The notes under the pieces: generated by a model | What the model was told of the DNA's origin: nothing | The model's database searches: none | Seen by the model: only the letters and a program-made list of their open reading frames with translations | Part shown: positions 49,440 through 60,586 of the stretch, one piece after another | Numbering within the stretch: the first letter of the stretch is position 1 | Layout of the letters: every line of letters begins with the position of its first letter | Translations under genes and position numbers: made by a program | Assembly (NCBI GenBank): GCA_004794785.1 | Contig: SJOL01007436.1 | Span: 112,514 to 176,513, forward strand | Direction: 5' to 3' | DNA from: Opisthorchis felineus | Lineage: Eukaryota; Platyhelminthes; Trematoda; Opisthorchiida; Opisthorchiidae | Length of the DNA stretch: 64,000 nucleotides

Positions 49440-49800
49440 CTATAATGTTGAGGGGCTGAAGTTGGCCGTGGCACTATAGCATCAATCATTGTTAAGGCTA
49501 CATAACCAGCGGTGCACATAGCCACTGGTCTAGTAGCTGCGACGTTCAGCCAAGGGGAGCGACAGCGCCTGTGGTTATGCAAATGAAAGATACTCGTTGT
49601 ACGTTGGATGAGGCTCTCACGAATAGCTCAATCTTCAGTCAGGGGCGCGCACAGGTAAGGACCTATTAGTCGCAATAAGTAACAAACTTAAGCGGTAAGG
49701 CGTAAATTTGTGAGTATAAGGGGCCGTCGTTGGCCGTTGGACTGGCCATCCTGCACAGCTTAGGCTTCACTCAGCGGTGCGCATATCTACGGGCTTTCCG
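49440..49800. repeat. Compound repeat R2, module B, copy 1
   Basis: The segment about 49710-49790 (gccgtcgttggccgttggac ... cacagcttaggcttcactca) matches the tandem unit at 59050-59110. A further unit at 49510-49545 (ggtgcacatagccactggtc, tagtagct) matches 59105-59135. Module B follows module A at both loci. Confidence 0.55.
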
Positions 49801-50309
49801 TTTATTAGAAGTAGACAAGGCCAACGACGACGCCTGAGGGTATCATGATGGAGGACAGTGGTTAGCCTTATTTTCAAGCCAACATGTTGCCGTTACGACG
49901 CAGTCTACCTCAGTGACGTCATGACTTCTAGCGGGAAAAATCTCTCACCGGGATGGTGGTGATTCACATGCAGATGCCTGATGAAGCTACGTTATCTCCT
50001 GACTAGCCGTTCATAACTAAGCATGCGTATCCTCAGTAGTGATCAGCTTCCGCATCATAACTGCACAACGCATCAGGTTATCCACAATTATCATACGTCA
50101 CACACTGCGAGTTTCCCAAACAACAGTGCTGTGCCAGTATTCGGTGAACAAACTCATCTAATTTGTTACGTCTGACGGGTGTTCACAAGTTCACGGATTC
50201 ACAATCGAATTTTTTGTCCAAGTTTCCCTGGTTGGTTTTGTTTCTGTCGTTCAGCAGCTGCCGTTCACCTGAAAGGCACAAGCGAAAAAAGGGTGGAGCA
50301 CTGCTCTTT

Positions 50310-51800
50310 AAGTTCTCAGCGCGGGGCAGTGAGCTTGCCAGCGCAAGGATTTGTATAGAAAAGCGTCTAATAGGGCTTTGAGCTGGATATTAGGTGCAGT
50401 GTGAACAACCGTCAGGGAAAGGTTACTATGCGCAGCAACTGCGCAAAATGAGGAAACATTTTGCCCACTGAAAGTGTGCGCTCTGAGCTGGAAAATCTTA
50501 CTGTCCCCGTTTTGTGTTAGCTGGATCAACGGTAAACAACCTGTTGGTCAAACCTTGTTCAACCAGGGCACAAGTAAGAATAAGGTCCCTTTTAGGTAAC
50601 GATACTCCAAGGGGAAGAGGTCAAGCACCGCGGGACGCGTTTCATAGCCCGCAGATTTAAGACCGGCAACCATTTTCGTAGCAGCTCGTTGGACACGCTC
50701 AATGAGGGTTACGTCATTCTTGCATCCTGGGTAAACAACTTAGATGGCGTATTCCATTAGTAGTCTGACGTACGCCCCATAGAGTATCTGGAAGATCATG
50801 CGCGTAAAACGGGGGAGGGTTCGCCGAATCATCCGTAAAACGGTGAATGACTTTTGAGAACATTTTTCATGGTGCAGTGAGAAGGACATGCTTGAAGAGA
50901 ACCAGGCGCCTAGATCCTTTTTGGTATCTATCTTTGTAATGTCTTCCGGTCCATTCGTATCATGCACGACAAAGGCGTTAGCTGAGCCTCCTCCAAAAGG
51001 CACACGGACGCACGTTTTGTCATTATGGGGAGGTGCCAATCCAACGACCACTGCTTTGCAGCGCCTACATCCATTTGGAGGGCACTGGTGTTGGAACTCC
51101 AGGATTTCACGTCGTCCGCAAAACATAAGCATAGACTTGAAAGAGCGCCTGGAAGATCGGTGACGTAGATCAGAAACAGAAGTTGTCTCAAAACAGGGCC
51201 CCGAGAAACTCCAATGGAGACCGGCGGCGAAAGAGAGGAGATCGAGTCTAATTTCACTCGTAATGTTCTTTCTGATAGGGACGCCTTGATCCAGTGCAGG
51301 ATTTCCCCTTGAATTCCGTAAGACTCGAGTTTCTTGAGCAGCAGGACGTGCGGGATTCGATCGAATGTTTTTGAGAAGTCGACAAATATGGCATCCGATA
51401 TTAGTCCCTTGTCCTCGGCTTGGGCTAAGCTGTCTGTAAATGTAAGCATGTTCGTCACGCAAGAACGGTTCGGAAAGAATCCGTGTGGAACTTGGGATAT
51501 CAAATTGTTGGTAGCAAGGTGATCTAGAGTGACCCGTTTCAGAATGCGCCCCGGCATCTTTCACAGTACGCCAGTAAGGCTAATGGGCCTGTAACTGCCG
51601 GGCGATATCCGGTCACCAGTTTTGTAGACTGGCGTGACATTCGCCTCCTTCCAAGCTGAGGAAAGGTTACCTTCTTCAAGCGACTGACGAAACACTAGGT
51701 ATAAATGCTTTGCCAGTGTGAACGGCGTTTCTTTCAGGATCCTTGTGTGTGCCTCGTCTGGCCCCACTTCGCATAACAGGCTTGACTTTCGCAAGAGTTG
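50310..51800 (-). pseudogene. CR1-like reverse transcriptase, frameshifted
   Basis: RT motifs in order: AWKEANVTPVYKTGDRISPG and [10 protein letters not shown] (about 51660-51565); [32 protein letters not shown] (motif A, catalytic Asp kept); [20 protein letters not shown] (motif B, changed from GSVLGPLLF); CFADDV (motif C, FADD intact at 51112-51123). After a frameshift near 51015, [18 protein letters not shown] and [14 protein letters not shown] follow, then [20 protein letters not shown] near 50700 and RAHTFSGQN near 50480. Stops break the last part. Confidence 0.8.
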
Positions 51801-52499
51801 ACGAATGTCGTCCTCTGAAGAGCAAGTTGGTTAAAGGCCGGTCGTAGTTAGGGCTTGACAAGTTTGGGTGTGACCAGGTCACTAGGGCAAAATAAAGGCC
51901 TGCATAGTGTTCTCTGAATACTTCAGATACCACTGTTGGGTCACTCGTGGGTTCCCTGCTCCTGTCCCTCAAGGAGAAAGCGGTTGGCTTATTTCTGCGG
52001 TGATGCCCCACGTACTTAAACGACACATATTTGTTATTCTGGCGAGATCTGGTATGGTGGCTTGCTTTTGCATGTTCCATGGGCGCATTTCTGATTTACA
52101 GCGGTTCCGCATTCTACGAAACGCCAGCTCACTTCAGTATCTCCTTTAGTAAACTCTTTGAAAAATAGCTGAGACCTGTTTTCCGGAAGACGCCGAACCC
52201 TTTTAGGTTGCTTTCGGTCCATCCGACTGCGCGCTGGTTTTTTCGAGCTGAACATCACGTCAGCTTCGTGAACTTAGTGGACAATGGTCCTGTATAAGTC
52301 CTGCACTGAACCTGGTCCCGGTTCTAAGTGACCAAGAATGATGTGCATTCCTGAGAAGTCTGCTCGGCAGAATTTCCGAATCCACGTTTGAGGTCGGGAT
52401 TTCTGGCCCCGTAGAAGATGAAATCAAAGAGCAGCACACAGTGGTCATGTGAGTTGTCCGGTTGTAACGTAATTAATTTGATTATCAGAAGGTGACAAA

Positions 52500-53450
52500 C
52501 ACTAACAAATGTCTGTGTTACCAGAATGATGATTACAAAAGTTATGTGCACTTGATAGAAATAAATGCAATGCAAGAAGGGGATAAGCAAAAAAGCGGTT
52601 TATCGTTTGAGGACAACTGCCGAAATTTCCTGAGTGAGTTCCTGGTGGTGGCCGCGTAAACAGAAATGGATGGGAAATTGTAGTGTACATGCTGTCGGGT
52701 AATGTTGAAAGTGGGACAGGAATTGTTACGTGATTTGAGGGCTTGTGACGTGTGAGTGAGTGACAGCTAGAGTCACTATGTCCCAGCGGGGCGTTAATTA
52801 ACACCTGATCGACGAAGCATCCTTCGTTGGTGATGACCACATTCAGGAGGGATGGAGTTTGGTTTGCGCGGTATCTGGTGGGTGCGACGACACGCTGAGT
52901 CCAAGCGCCCTGTTGAAAGACCTTGGTCAGCGTCGCTGCAAAATGTCCACCAGACCCGACGCGTTGGAGCTCCATCCAGGAATCCTTTGGGGCGCTAAAA
53001 TCACCTACCGGCCAGAGATGTGTGAAGTGGCAGCTGAAGGAGGGTTGCTCAATGGTTTCTACGGGGAATTGGTCATCTTCCGGAGGACTCGATTGGCAAC
53101 GATAGACCAGCCCGAGAAGAAGAAAGTCCGTCCTGCGCATCGGAATTTGGATCCACAGCGCATCGCAAAAAGGTGCAGTAATGGTATCGGGGGGACAATC
53201 GGGGTAGGCATGGCCAGGTGTAAATATAAACAACCCCATCAGCCCTCCCGCGTAATGTGTCAGCTCCAGAATTAGAGTAGCCGTCTATCGAGAACTCCGA
53301 GTCAGAGACATCTGGTGTGAGCCTGGTTTCTGTAAGTGCGATTATGGATGGCTGTTTAAGGTAAGCTGACTGTTTTATATCGTTAAGTTCGTTGAAACGA
53401 CCAAGGCAGTTTGTGGACAAGCATTTCAACACTGTCTCTGATGCTTCCAA
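52500..53450 (-). pseudogene. CR1-like APE-type endonuclease, frameshifted
   Basis: The N-terminal half gives LSTNCLGRFNELNDI and SIIALTETRLTPDVSDSEF (the catalytic Glu in TET is kept). After a frameshift near 53230 the frame continues LLLGLVYR, SLLNVVITNEGCFVDQVLIN and APLGHSDSSC (the family ends near GxSDH; here SDS, so the catalytic His is lost). Confidence 0.75.
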
Positions 53451-53484
53451 AGTTGGGAAGCTGAGAGAGGTGCTGCCAGAGGGG

Positions 53485-55560
53485 TTAGCAGACTTGATGG
53501 CTGTACGCCGGGTTTAAGTCCAAGGCACCGAAAGTGCCTCTGCGGGATAATAGTATGCTTCTTGCCTTGGTGGTTACGAGGGTTGTTTTCATTTGCAGGG
53601 TTTTTTCGCCCCGTGGTGATCGGTCTTGAACGGGCCTTTTACCATAGGGAAAGTAGTTTTTCCCCTCGTGAGTGAAACTTTCAACAGCGGGTATTTGCAG
53701 CTCGTTCATTAGAGTCTTTTGGACGACTAGGTTTGGTGTTGTTCAAGGATTTAGGGAAAATGTGCCTCTTTTTGATTTCTTGGGCATTTTAGCGTGGTTT
53801 GATCGACAAGGTGTCTCTTTGAGTCCTTGTGCGTTGGGTGGCAGCACCAAGAAGTATTCCTTTTGGTGGCGTCCCATAAGGTCCGTTTTCGCAAAGGAAT
53901 GCACCTTGAAACTGGCCAACAGCTTTCTGATTTGGTAAAGTTAATGTGGTTTGTTTGACTGCAATAGCTTTTCTTTCGTGTGTTTGTGGACTCCAACTCG
54001 CCCGCGATCAGCCTGGCCAACTGGGCGAACGAAGGAATTTAGTGTTCGTTATTGTCGGGCTTGTGGCTTTGGCTGTCGGGGTCATGGGCAACGACTGTGC
54101 TTACAATCGGAGAGGCAACTTTTGAGGGAATGGAGCCGGAGACTGGCAGCTTCACATTTTCAGCGACTGTAGGGTTCTTGCAGTATTCCCTGATATCAAG
54201 GCCAATGCTTGTGGTTGGTTTGTTGGTAGGCTTCGCCGCATCTTTCCCCACAGGTGACCCAATCCAGCTCAGAAGCGTGACTTGAGTGTAGAGATTACTG
54301 CTGCGCCTTTATCTTCCGCTACGGAAATAGGCGATGTTATCTGCGTCCACTCGAGGCTTGCCTCCTCCTGAGCAGTGCCTTTGGTAGTCGAGGTCTGCGG
54401 TAGTTGGGTGGAAGCTGCAATCCGGAGTCGTGGCCGGTGCGTCAGCGTGTTTTCAGGAGCACAAGAGGCCATAACTTCAATCAGATTGGCCATACTTTTG
54501 GAGTCGTCCGCACTTGAGCCAAGCGGAGGCCGGTTTTGTGCCTCTCCTTTAGGACCTCTTTTGCCCAGCTCTTATGCCTCTAAAGAGCGATTCTCGGATA
54601 TACGCTTGATTGCTGTGTAAGCCCTCTGAATGCTAACAGCCCGCCTTAGGATCTTCTGTACGGCAAATGGGCGAAAAAGGATGACTAGGAGCCCAAATGT
54701 TCGCCGGCTTCCCTCCCCTAGTAACCACTGCGTGAAACAGTCCGTGTTCAGGCTTTGTGAGGACACCGCCAGGGGGTGACTGTGCCAGTTTCATTGGCGT
54801 GATTCTTCTGGAGATTACCCCCCAGATGATCAGCCTGCTCTCTTCAACGCGCCTGTCCAATAAAGAGGCCATGGCGGTCTTGATTGCCGCATCGGAGATC
54901 TGGAGTACCTTCCTTGCAACCAACGGACCCGGAGTGGATAGCGCTAGGTACTCGTTCAAGGAAGAAAGCTCATTATTGCCTTTCCTCCAGCTCTCTTGGT
55001 TCTTTGTGTTTGCTTCATCGAGGGCTTTGGAAAGAGGCACCAGTTTTGCACCGAGTATCCTAATTAAAATGGAACATTCGCACTGGTTTTTCCGATTCCG
55101 CAGTGGGGACTGGGTTTCGTTTTTACTAACTCTTCTTTTAGTTACAGAATGCATAGCGCCCTTAAGTTAGGGGCAGTTGGCGCAGACAACCAGTCAGAAC
55201 AGTAAGATGACTGGCTTGTCCGGTCGTCCTGTAAACCCGTACACTTGGAGTGCCACCAGGCCTTGCAGGTGTGACATTACATGCGACGTCGTACATTCGA
55301 TGGACACCCATTTCACCCACGTCTGTTGTGGTCCATCGGTAGCTGTAGAGAGCAGACTGTATTGATCTGTCTCATGACTGAGACTAGGTGCATCGCAGGA
55401 ATTGAGTGTAAGCCGACAGAGGTTTTCACCCCAAGGTTGTTGGAGTGAGAATTTCAGCAAAATGACACGTGTTAACCCTGCAAATAGGTTAAACGGAGGG
55501 AGGATTCTTTTAAAAATTTTCACGAGCGAAGAACGAAACCAATGTTGAAAGTAAACCCTC
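53485..55560 (-). pseudogene. ORF1-like and 5' region of the CR1-like element
   Basis: The longest frame (54633-55154) carries ESRLIIWGVISRRITPMKLA, and the continuation at 54572-54766 carries KILRRAVSIQRAYTAIKRIS. The layout (short basic protein ahead of the endonuclease, a line like 'R-E-S-V-F/L-R') fits CR1 ORF1. Similarity is weak and I infer this mostly from position. Confidence 0.45.
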
Positions 55561-55861
55561 ACTGATTTACCGTATATAACTTATCTAAAAGTTTTTCTAG
55601 TATCTACCCGGTGGAATTTACACAGGAACCTCTGTAAGTTGTATCTCCCATTTAACGAACACCGTGACAGTTAAAATATGTTACGGTTTGATTTCGTCTC
55701 TCATCCCACATGCGAAGCAACGATGGTGGGTGCCCTTGAACGTTCGCTCACTTAAAGGAAAATCTGTGAGCAAAACCTCACTGGTCAAGCCTTCGAAGCA
55801 TACCCGAAAATTCTCTGAAACCATAGTTCGGAGGAGGGAAACTTTACCAAAGTTTTGGCAT

Positions 55862-56190
55862 TTGATAGTATTTATTCAGGCTCTCAAGATCTCCCCGTGC
55901 GGCCGTAGTTTTGTTGGAAGTTGTTTAAACGTACTCATGACCCACTATGGGCGCGGAATTCATATATTAATGGCTCCCAATGGCTTCGAATGGTGTGTTC
56001 GTGAAGATAGTGGGAAAGTTTGTGGAAAAGCCGGTTTCTTCATATGTTTCCTTCTGATCCGATTAGGAAATAATCCCAAAACTACATGAAAAACAACCAC
56101 GTCCTCTATGTTCACCCGAACTCAAAATGGATAAGCTATTCCTGAGGTATATAGGGGAAAATTTTTATCGTTGCAGCAGGCATCCAAGGA
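55862..56190 (+). repeat. Dispersed repeat family R1, copy c
   Basis: See copy b for the aligned words. This copy also carries a 141-codon open frame (55664-56089), but the other two copies do not keep that frame, so it is probably fortuitous. Confidence 0.6.
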
Positions 56191-56439
56191 GTTCCTCACA
56201 AGTGGTAAGTTATTTTTTTCACAAGGGTCACCAAGCGCTATACCGGGTGCACGGCAAAGTTCTATCTTCGACGGTATACTGAACTCTTGATAGTGCCGCT
56301 GAGAGAACTAGTGGGTTTATGGGCAGAACAGGCAGACAGTACAATAGCGTGGCCAGTGTTTTAAAGTTCTGGGACAAAATCAACGGATTGGGACGGTCTT
56401 GTGGACGCGTGTAACGATCTGTCCGGAAATATTAGGGAT

Positions 56440-56560
56440 ATGTTGAACTACGGGCAAGCCAGCAGACTGGGTATGGCAGTCGCGGTCCCTCATCTCGACG
56501 CCGTACTTGGGTCCGTGGACAGCCCCGTGCATGGCTTAATTTTGCACAACTAAGGTTGGC
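56440..56560 (+). repeat. Internal repeat, first unit (pairs with 57255)
   Basis: cagactgggtatggcagt ... ccctcatct ... acagccccgt resembles aactgggtatagcagt ... ccctcattt ... gcagtcccgt at 57268-57345. About 800 bases separate the two. Confidence 0.45.
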
Positions 56561-56929
56561 CGGAGGTTACAGGGACATGAGATCATAGAAAAACGTGAGT
56601 GAATGGTGATATCGCGTGTCTGTACGATGAGGTGACCTCAGAATGGCGCAATTACAGTCTAAAGAAAAGCGTGAAGCTTTGCAAACCGAGTTGCCTCTGA
56701 GGCTTCATACCGCGCGTATTCAGTAAGTCTCTTAATATTTTTTGCTCTGCTATCAATGAATTTTTGGATTCATAGTAGGATTGCCCGGGATATATGCTAC
56801 AACCAGGGCAAGCTCAGGCCGGAAACACAGGCGTCCGACAAAAGTTGCCTCCACTTTAGTTTTCTTTTCCTGCATTGCAGAAGGCAGATGTGAAAGATTA
56901 GATGAGATAATGCGACAACGCTGAAATGT

Positions 56930-58190
56930 CTTCCGAACCCCGGTTTACAAATATATTTTGACGAAAATCTTGTCGATCTGGAATATGCAGACTCCGTTCT
57001 CATCCTCGAAGAGGAGGAGAAGGCGCAGTTGTTTTTGGATGAACTGACCAAATTCATCCAGTCCTTTGGTAAGCACTTTGCGCTCACAAAGTGTAAGGTT
57101 ATAATAGTAATGTTTATTCCCAACTGGTGGGTAGCATACCGTCAGGCATGATCATAAAGTTACAGTCAGAATAAAGCATGAGTTTGTTTGCAGTTGCAGG
57201 TAATGAAACAAGTGGGCGATAGGGCACGGTCAAGAGAAAGAAGGGAATAGTTGCGGGTGTGCCATCAAACTGGGTATAGCAGTGTCATGCCCTCATTTCA
57301 CTGACGCACATCTGTTTCTGGGCAGTCCCGTAACGGACGTCATGTTTGAGGCGATTGGGCTGGAATGTGCATTTCTGTGAGCAGCGGGATATTTTTGGTT
57401 GGCCGGGGAAATCCGCAGAGGTAGAACAAAGCCGAAGCAAGGTCACAGACATTTTTCTAGTCTAGATCAGCAGAGCCCACTGAGGTTGAGGAGACATCAG
57501 ATAGGATAATGTGCATTAACAGAGAGATAAACTTAACGTTTACCACAATTAGGGTGGTGACAACAAGTGATTAAATGAGATTGTGTAGGGGTAGATTCGT
57601 ACTTGGTAGACGAGCGATCAAGCACGGGTTCAGTTTGCTAATATATGCTATTCTAGTGCAAGAGACCGGTACATACATGCAGAGAGGTGGTGTGCTTTTT
57701 TATATGCATTTGAAGCTGTATTAGTTTTGATTGTAGTGTGACAGATGGGGTCAATGCACGAATCTACAAGGCTCGGGTCGCGTTTGCTAGTTTGAAACAC
57801 CTACGGCGTCAAAGGGGTATGTCCCTGAATATCAACGAACTTGTGTATCAGGCTGCAGTTGTATGGCTGTGAGACTTGGCCCGTTCGAGCGGCGGAAACA
57901 AGACGTCTTCAGGTATTTGACAATCGTTGTCTCAGGACCACAGCTCATGCGGGTCGGTGTCAGCGAATCCGTAAGGCGACAGTTAGATAGCGATTTTGCG
58001 GTTGTGCACCGGGGGTGTCCATTGAAGAATGTGTCCTTGCAGTCTCCAGCAGGTTTAGTGGCTCATTTATTCCGATATCATAAACATGCTTTTGGAAGTG
58101 AAGGTGGGTTGCAGTACTTCGACATGAGTGATGAGCTGGATGAGGCCCAGAAAGTAGCCCCTTATTGGTGGGACCGTTACCGTGGTTGAG
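56930..58190 (+). mobile_element. RTE-like non-LTR retrotransposon, decayed
   Basis: At about 56965-57115 the plus frame reads ENLVDLEYADSVLILEEEEK, then FLDELTKFIQSFGKHFALTK: the RT palm with YADD changed to YADS (56984-56995). At about 57748-58000, two frames give ARVAFASLKHLRRQRGMSLN, then CETWPVRAAETRRLQVFDNR and CLRTTAHAGRCQRIRK. This is the C-terminal domain that follows RT in RTE-type elements of flukes. The sequence between (57120-57740) holds an internal repeat and is not RT. Stops and frameshifts are many. Confidence 0.75.
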
Positions 58191-58398
58191 TGTGGGATGG
58201 TTACGTGTTTTGATGAAAAAGACGGAGCCACCGATTTGATTAAGCTAAATTGTATCGGTATCAGGGAGCAGAAGTGGAGTGAAGTTGGAATTTATTGCTC
58301 TAAATGAACGGATTTGATGCCAAGCACCCGCCCACTCATTTGACCTTTACTACAGCTGCATCCATGGGTGTATTGGGGACGCATTTGGCCCTTGGATC

Positions 58399-58614
58399 CT
58401 AGGGCTCAAGTCTATACCACTTGGTCTTACGGCTGACAAGAATACGCCCCTTTTTAGGCTTAACTTCGCTGCGCCCAGTATTGCATATGGTCGCCGAAAC
58501 CCGCAATCGAATCATCGATGTACAAACGGCCCCCTCATTATCGCCAATGGGACTAATTGAGCACGTAGTGAGTTTACCTTTATAACAGGAAGGCTCCAGC
58601 TTCATCGTGGACAC
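58399..58614 (-). repeat. Compound repeat R2, module A, copy 2
   Basis: Second copy of the 49060-49330 module. The minus frame retains YKGKLTTCSISPIGDNEGAV. It lies about 270 bases ahead of the tandem module B, the same order as at 49 kb. Confidence 0.6.
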
Positions 58615-58889
58615 CGATCAGGAACTGTGGACTGAGTTAATTAAGCACTTAGTGAGTTAGCCATTACAAAGTTGGGTAATTCTGTTTTCAACGGTATCGC
58701 GGACGATGTGTACGAGTCATAATTGGTTATACATTTTCCCTTTCAGAAACCCCTAGGAGTAAAAGTGACCTCCTGAAACTGAGAACTGGATTGACCAAAC
58801 ATTACTTTTGTATCGAGGCAACCAATAAAGAGCAACATGATTCGTTAAAGGTGGTTGTGTATTTTTTTTGCATTGGGTTGGCAGACGGA

Positions 58890-59640
58890 CGACGTGTATG
58901 GATATGAAGGACCGCCGTTGGTCATCGTTGGATTAGTCTATTATGTATAGTTGGGGCATATAGTCAACTACGAGCTTGTGTGCGGGCCCGGCAGTTACTA
59001 TTAGTAGTCATGGTAGGCGACATGGAGTACAGTTATGAGTATGACGGACCGACGTTGGCCATTGGATTAGGCTACTGGGCACAGCTGAGGCCCCATACTC
59101 AACGTTGCACATAGACACAGGCCTAGTAGTTACGATAGGTAGCCAAGGTAGGCGATATCGTGTACAGTTATGAGTATGAAATTCGCCGTTAGATTAGGTT
59201 TGTGTGCATAGTTGAGGCCTCGTATTCATTGGTTCGCATAAATACTGGCCCGGTGTTTATCATAAGTTTATCATGAGTATGGCGGATTGAGTTGGATTAA
59301 GTTGCCGCGCTTAATCAACACCACACATGGACACGGACCTAGCAGGTACGATAAGTAGCCAATTTATGAGTATGACAGGCCGTCAGATTAGGCCATCACG
59401 CATAGTTGCGGCCCTATTTTTACCGGCCCGCATAGACACTGGCCTGTTGTTTACTATAGGCAGCAAAGATAAGCGGCATCGCGTACGGTTGAGTATGGCG
59501 TCCGTCGTTTGCCGTTAGATTAAGTTTGTGTGCATTGCTGGCCACTTGATTAGGTTGCCGTGCATAAGTGAGGCCTCATAATCAGCGTCGCACATAGATA
59601 TGGACCCAGCAGTTACGATAAGTAGCCGAAGTGAGTGAAA
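58890..59640 (+). repeat. Compound repeat R2, module B, tandem array
   Basis: About six diverged units of roughly 95-135 bp. Each carries gagtatg, a (ga)ccg(a/t)cgttggcc(a/g)tt block, attaggct, a cacatagac block and gttacgataagtagcc. Unit starts are near 59037, 59172, 59275, 59367 and 59490. Spacing varies, so units have gained and lost segments. There is no coding frame across units. Confidence 0.75.
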
Positions 59641-60195
59641 AAGGCCTTCGTTATCATGGTCACCGGCAATGGATGCTCTTAGTTGCTTCTATCATATTTG
59701 CGCTTTGCGACCTATTTCACCTATGGAGCGTAATATTCCTAATACGAGTGATATCACTAGGTTGGTAATTTACCTGCAGCCATCTCGTGACGCTGCATTG
59801 TCCACTGGCTAGTTATGCACATCTGGGAAAGGGTATCATCCATAGAGCTGTCCCTCGCAATGCCACTGCACAATTCATGCAGTTGTCTAACAGCGTCCTA
59901 CTTAATGGAACCTGAGCTCTATGGGAAAATGCGTCGTGACGGAGTTCGCTGAACAAAATTATCTCATTCGTTAAATCTGAGGAGTATAAAGCAAACAAAC
60001 GTCACTGACCGATTTTCCTGGGTGGAATTCGCATTGGATACTCTGCAGATATTATTTCGTTCCTAAAGAACACGGAAGAACGCCAAAAGACGCTAAAGCG
60101 CGATTTTGTTTTGTCTTTCGTAAACCGGTAACAAAATGGGAATCGGTGACGGCCCATGACCTTGAAATTTCACTCACTTAAACAAAATGCTATGA

Positions 60196-60405
60196 GCGAA
60201 ATATCACCGAAAGGTGCAAATGGATTAGACTAACTCCCCGTTAAAATCACAACTTCGAAAACCCTGTAGTTTCGGCCAAAATAATTTGTTTGTGCTTCTA
60301 GTGAGCGGCACATTACTGAAAGGTGCTTCCGCGATAGACTAACTCCACGTGCAATGCTCAACTTGAAAACCGCAGAGTTTCGGCGGAATCAAATTCGGTT
60401 GCATC
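60196..60405. repeat. Two-copy tandem duplication (about 109 bp) upstream of GPX
   Basis: Both copies carry gaaaggtgc, tagactaactcc, aacttgaaaac/aacttcgaaaac and gtttcggc in the same order (first at about 60206, second at about 60315). The array ends about 110 bp before the TATA box. It could be regulatory, but this is only positional inference. Confidence 0.65.
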
Positions 60406-60518
60406 TAGTTATATGCAGCGATCAGCCACAGAAGCCTACGAGGCTTAATTGCCGTGATGTTCCAGACTCATGGACCAATCAGAAGCTAGGCAAGAGTTTG
60501 GATTGAACTGTCTACTGG

Positions 60519-60524
60519 TATAAA
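60519..60524 (+). promoter_or_regulatory. TATA box of the glutathione peroxidase gene
   Basis: tataaa within ggtataaatgcgcgg lies 63 bases before the proposed start codon (60587). A start site near 60548-60552 would give a 5' UTR of about 36 bases. No other TATA-like word lies nearer. Confidence 0.55.
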
Positions 60525-60586
60525 TGCGCGGTTTGCTAGTCCGAGCAGTGTGTCTCGGTCGCACTTTTGTCGGTCCTCGGCTGTCC

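Larger units (their letters stand above)
50310..55560 (-). mobile_element. CR1-like non-LTR retrotransposon, decayed
   Basis: On the minus strand: a 5' region and ORF1-like frames (55560-53490), endonuclease (53450-52500), a linker (52260-51680), reverse transcriptase (51800-50740) and the C-terminal part down to about 50310. Domain order and motifs match CR1-clade elements common in flukes. Several frameshifts and stops make it inactive. It is nearly full length (about 5.2 kb). No 3' terminal microsatellite was identified. Confidence 0.8.

Noticed and set aside
50740..51564. 274-codon minus-strand open frame taken as one protein
   Set aside because: Only the low-coordinate part (after about 51015) is real CR1 RT sequence; the first half is an out-of-frame shadow of the 50928-51557 RT frame.
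55664..56089. 141-codon plus-strand open frame as a gene
   Set aside because: It lies in repeat R1, has no family resemblance, and the frame is not kept in the other copies.
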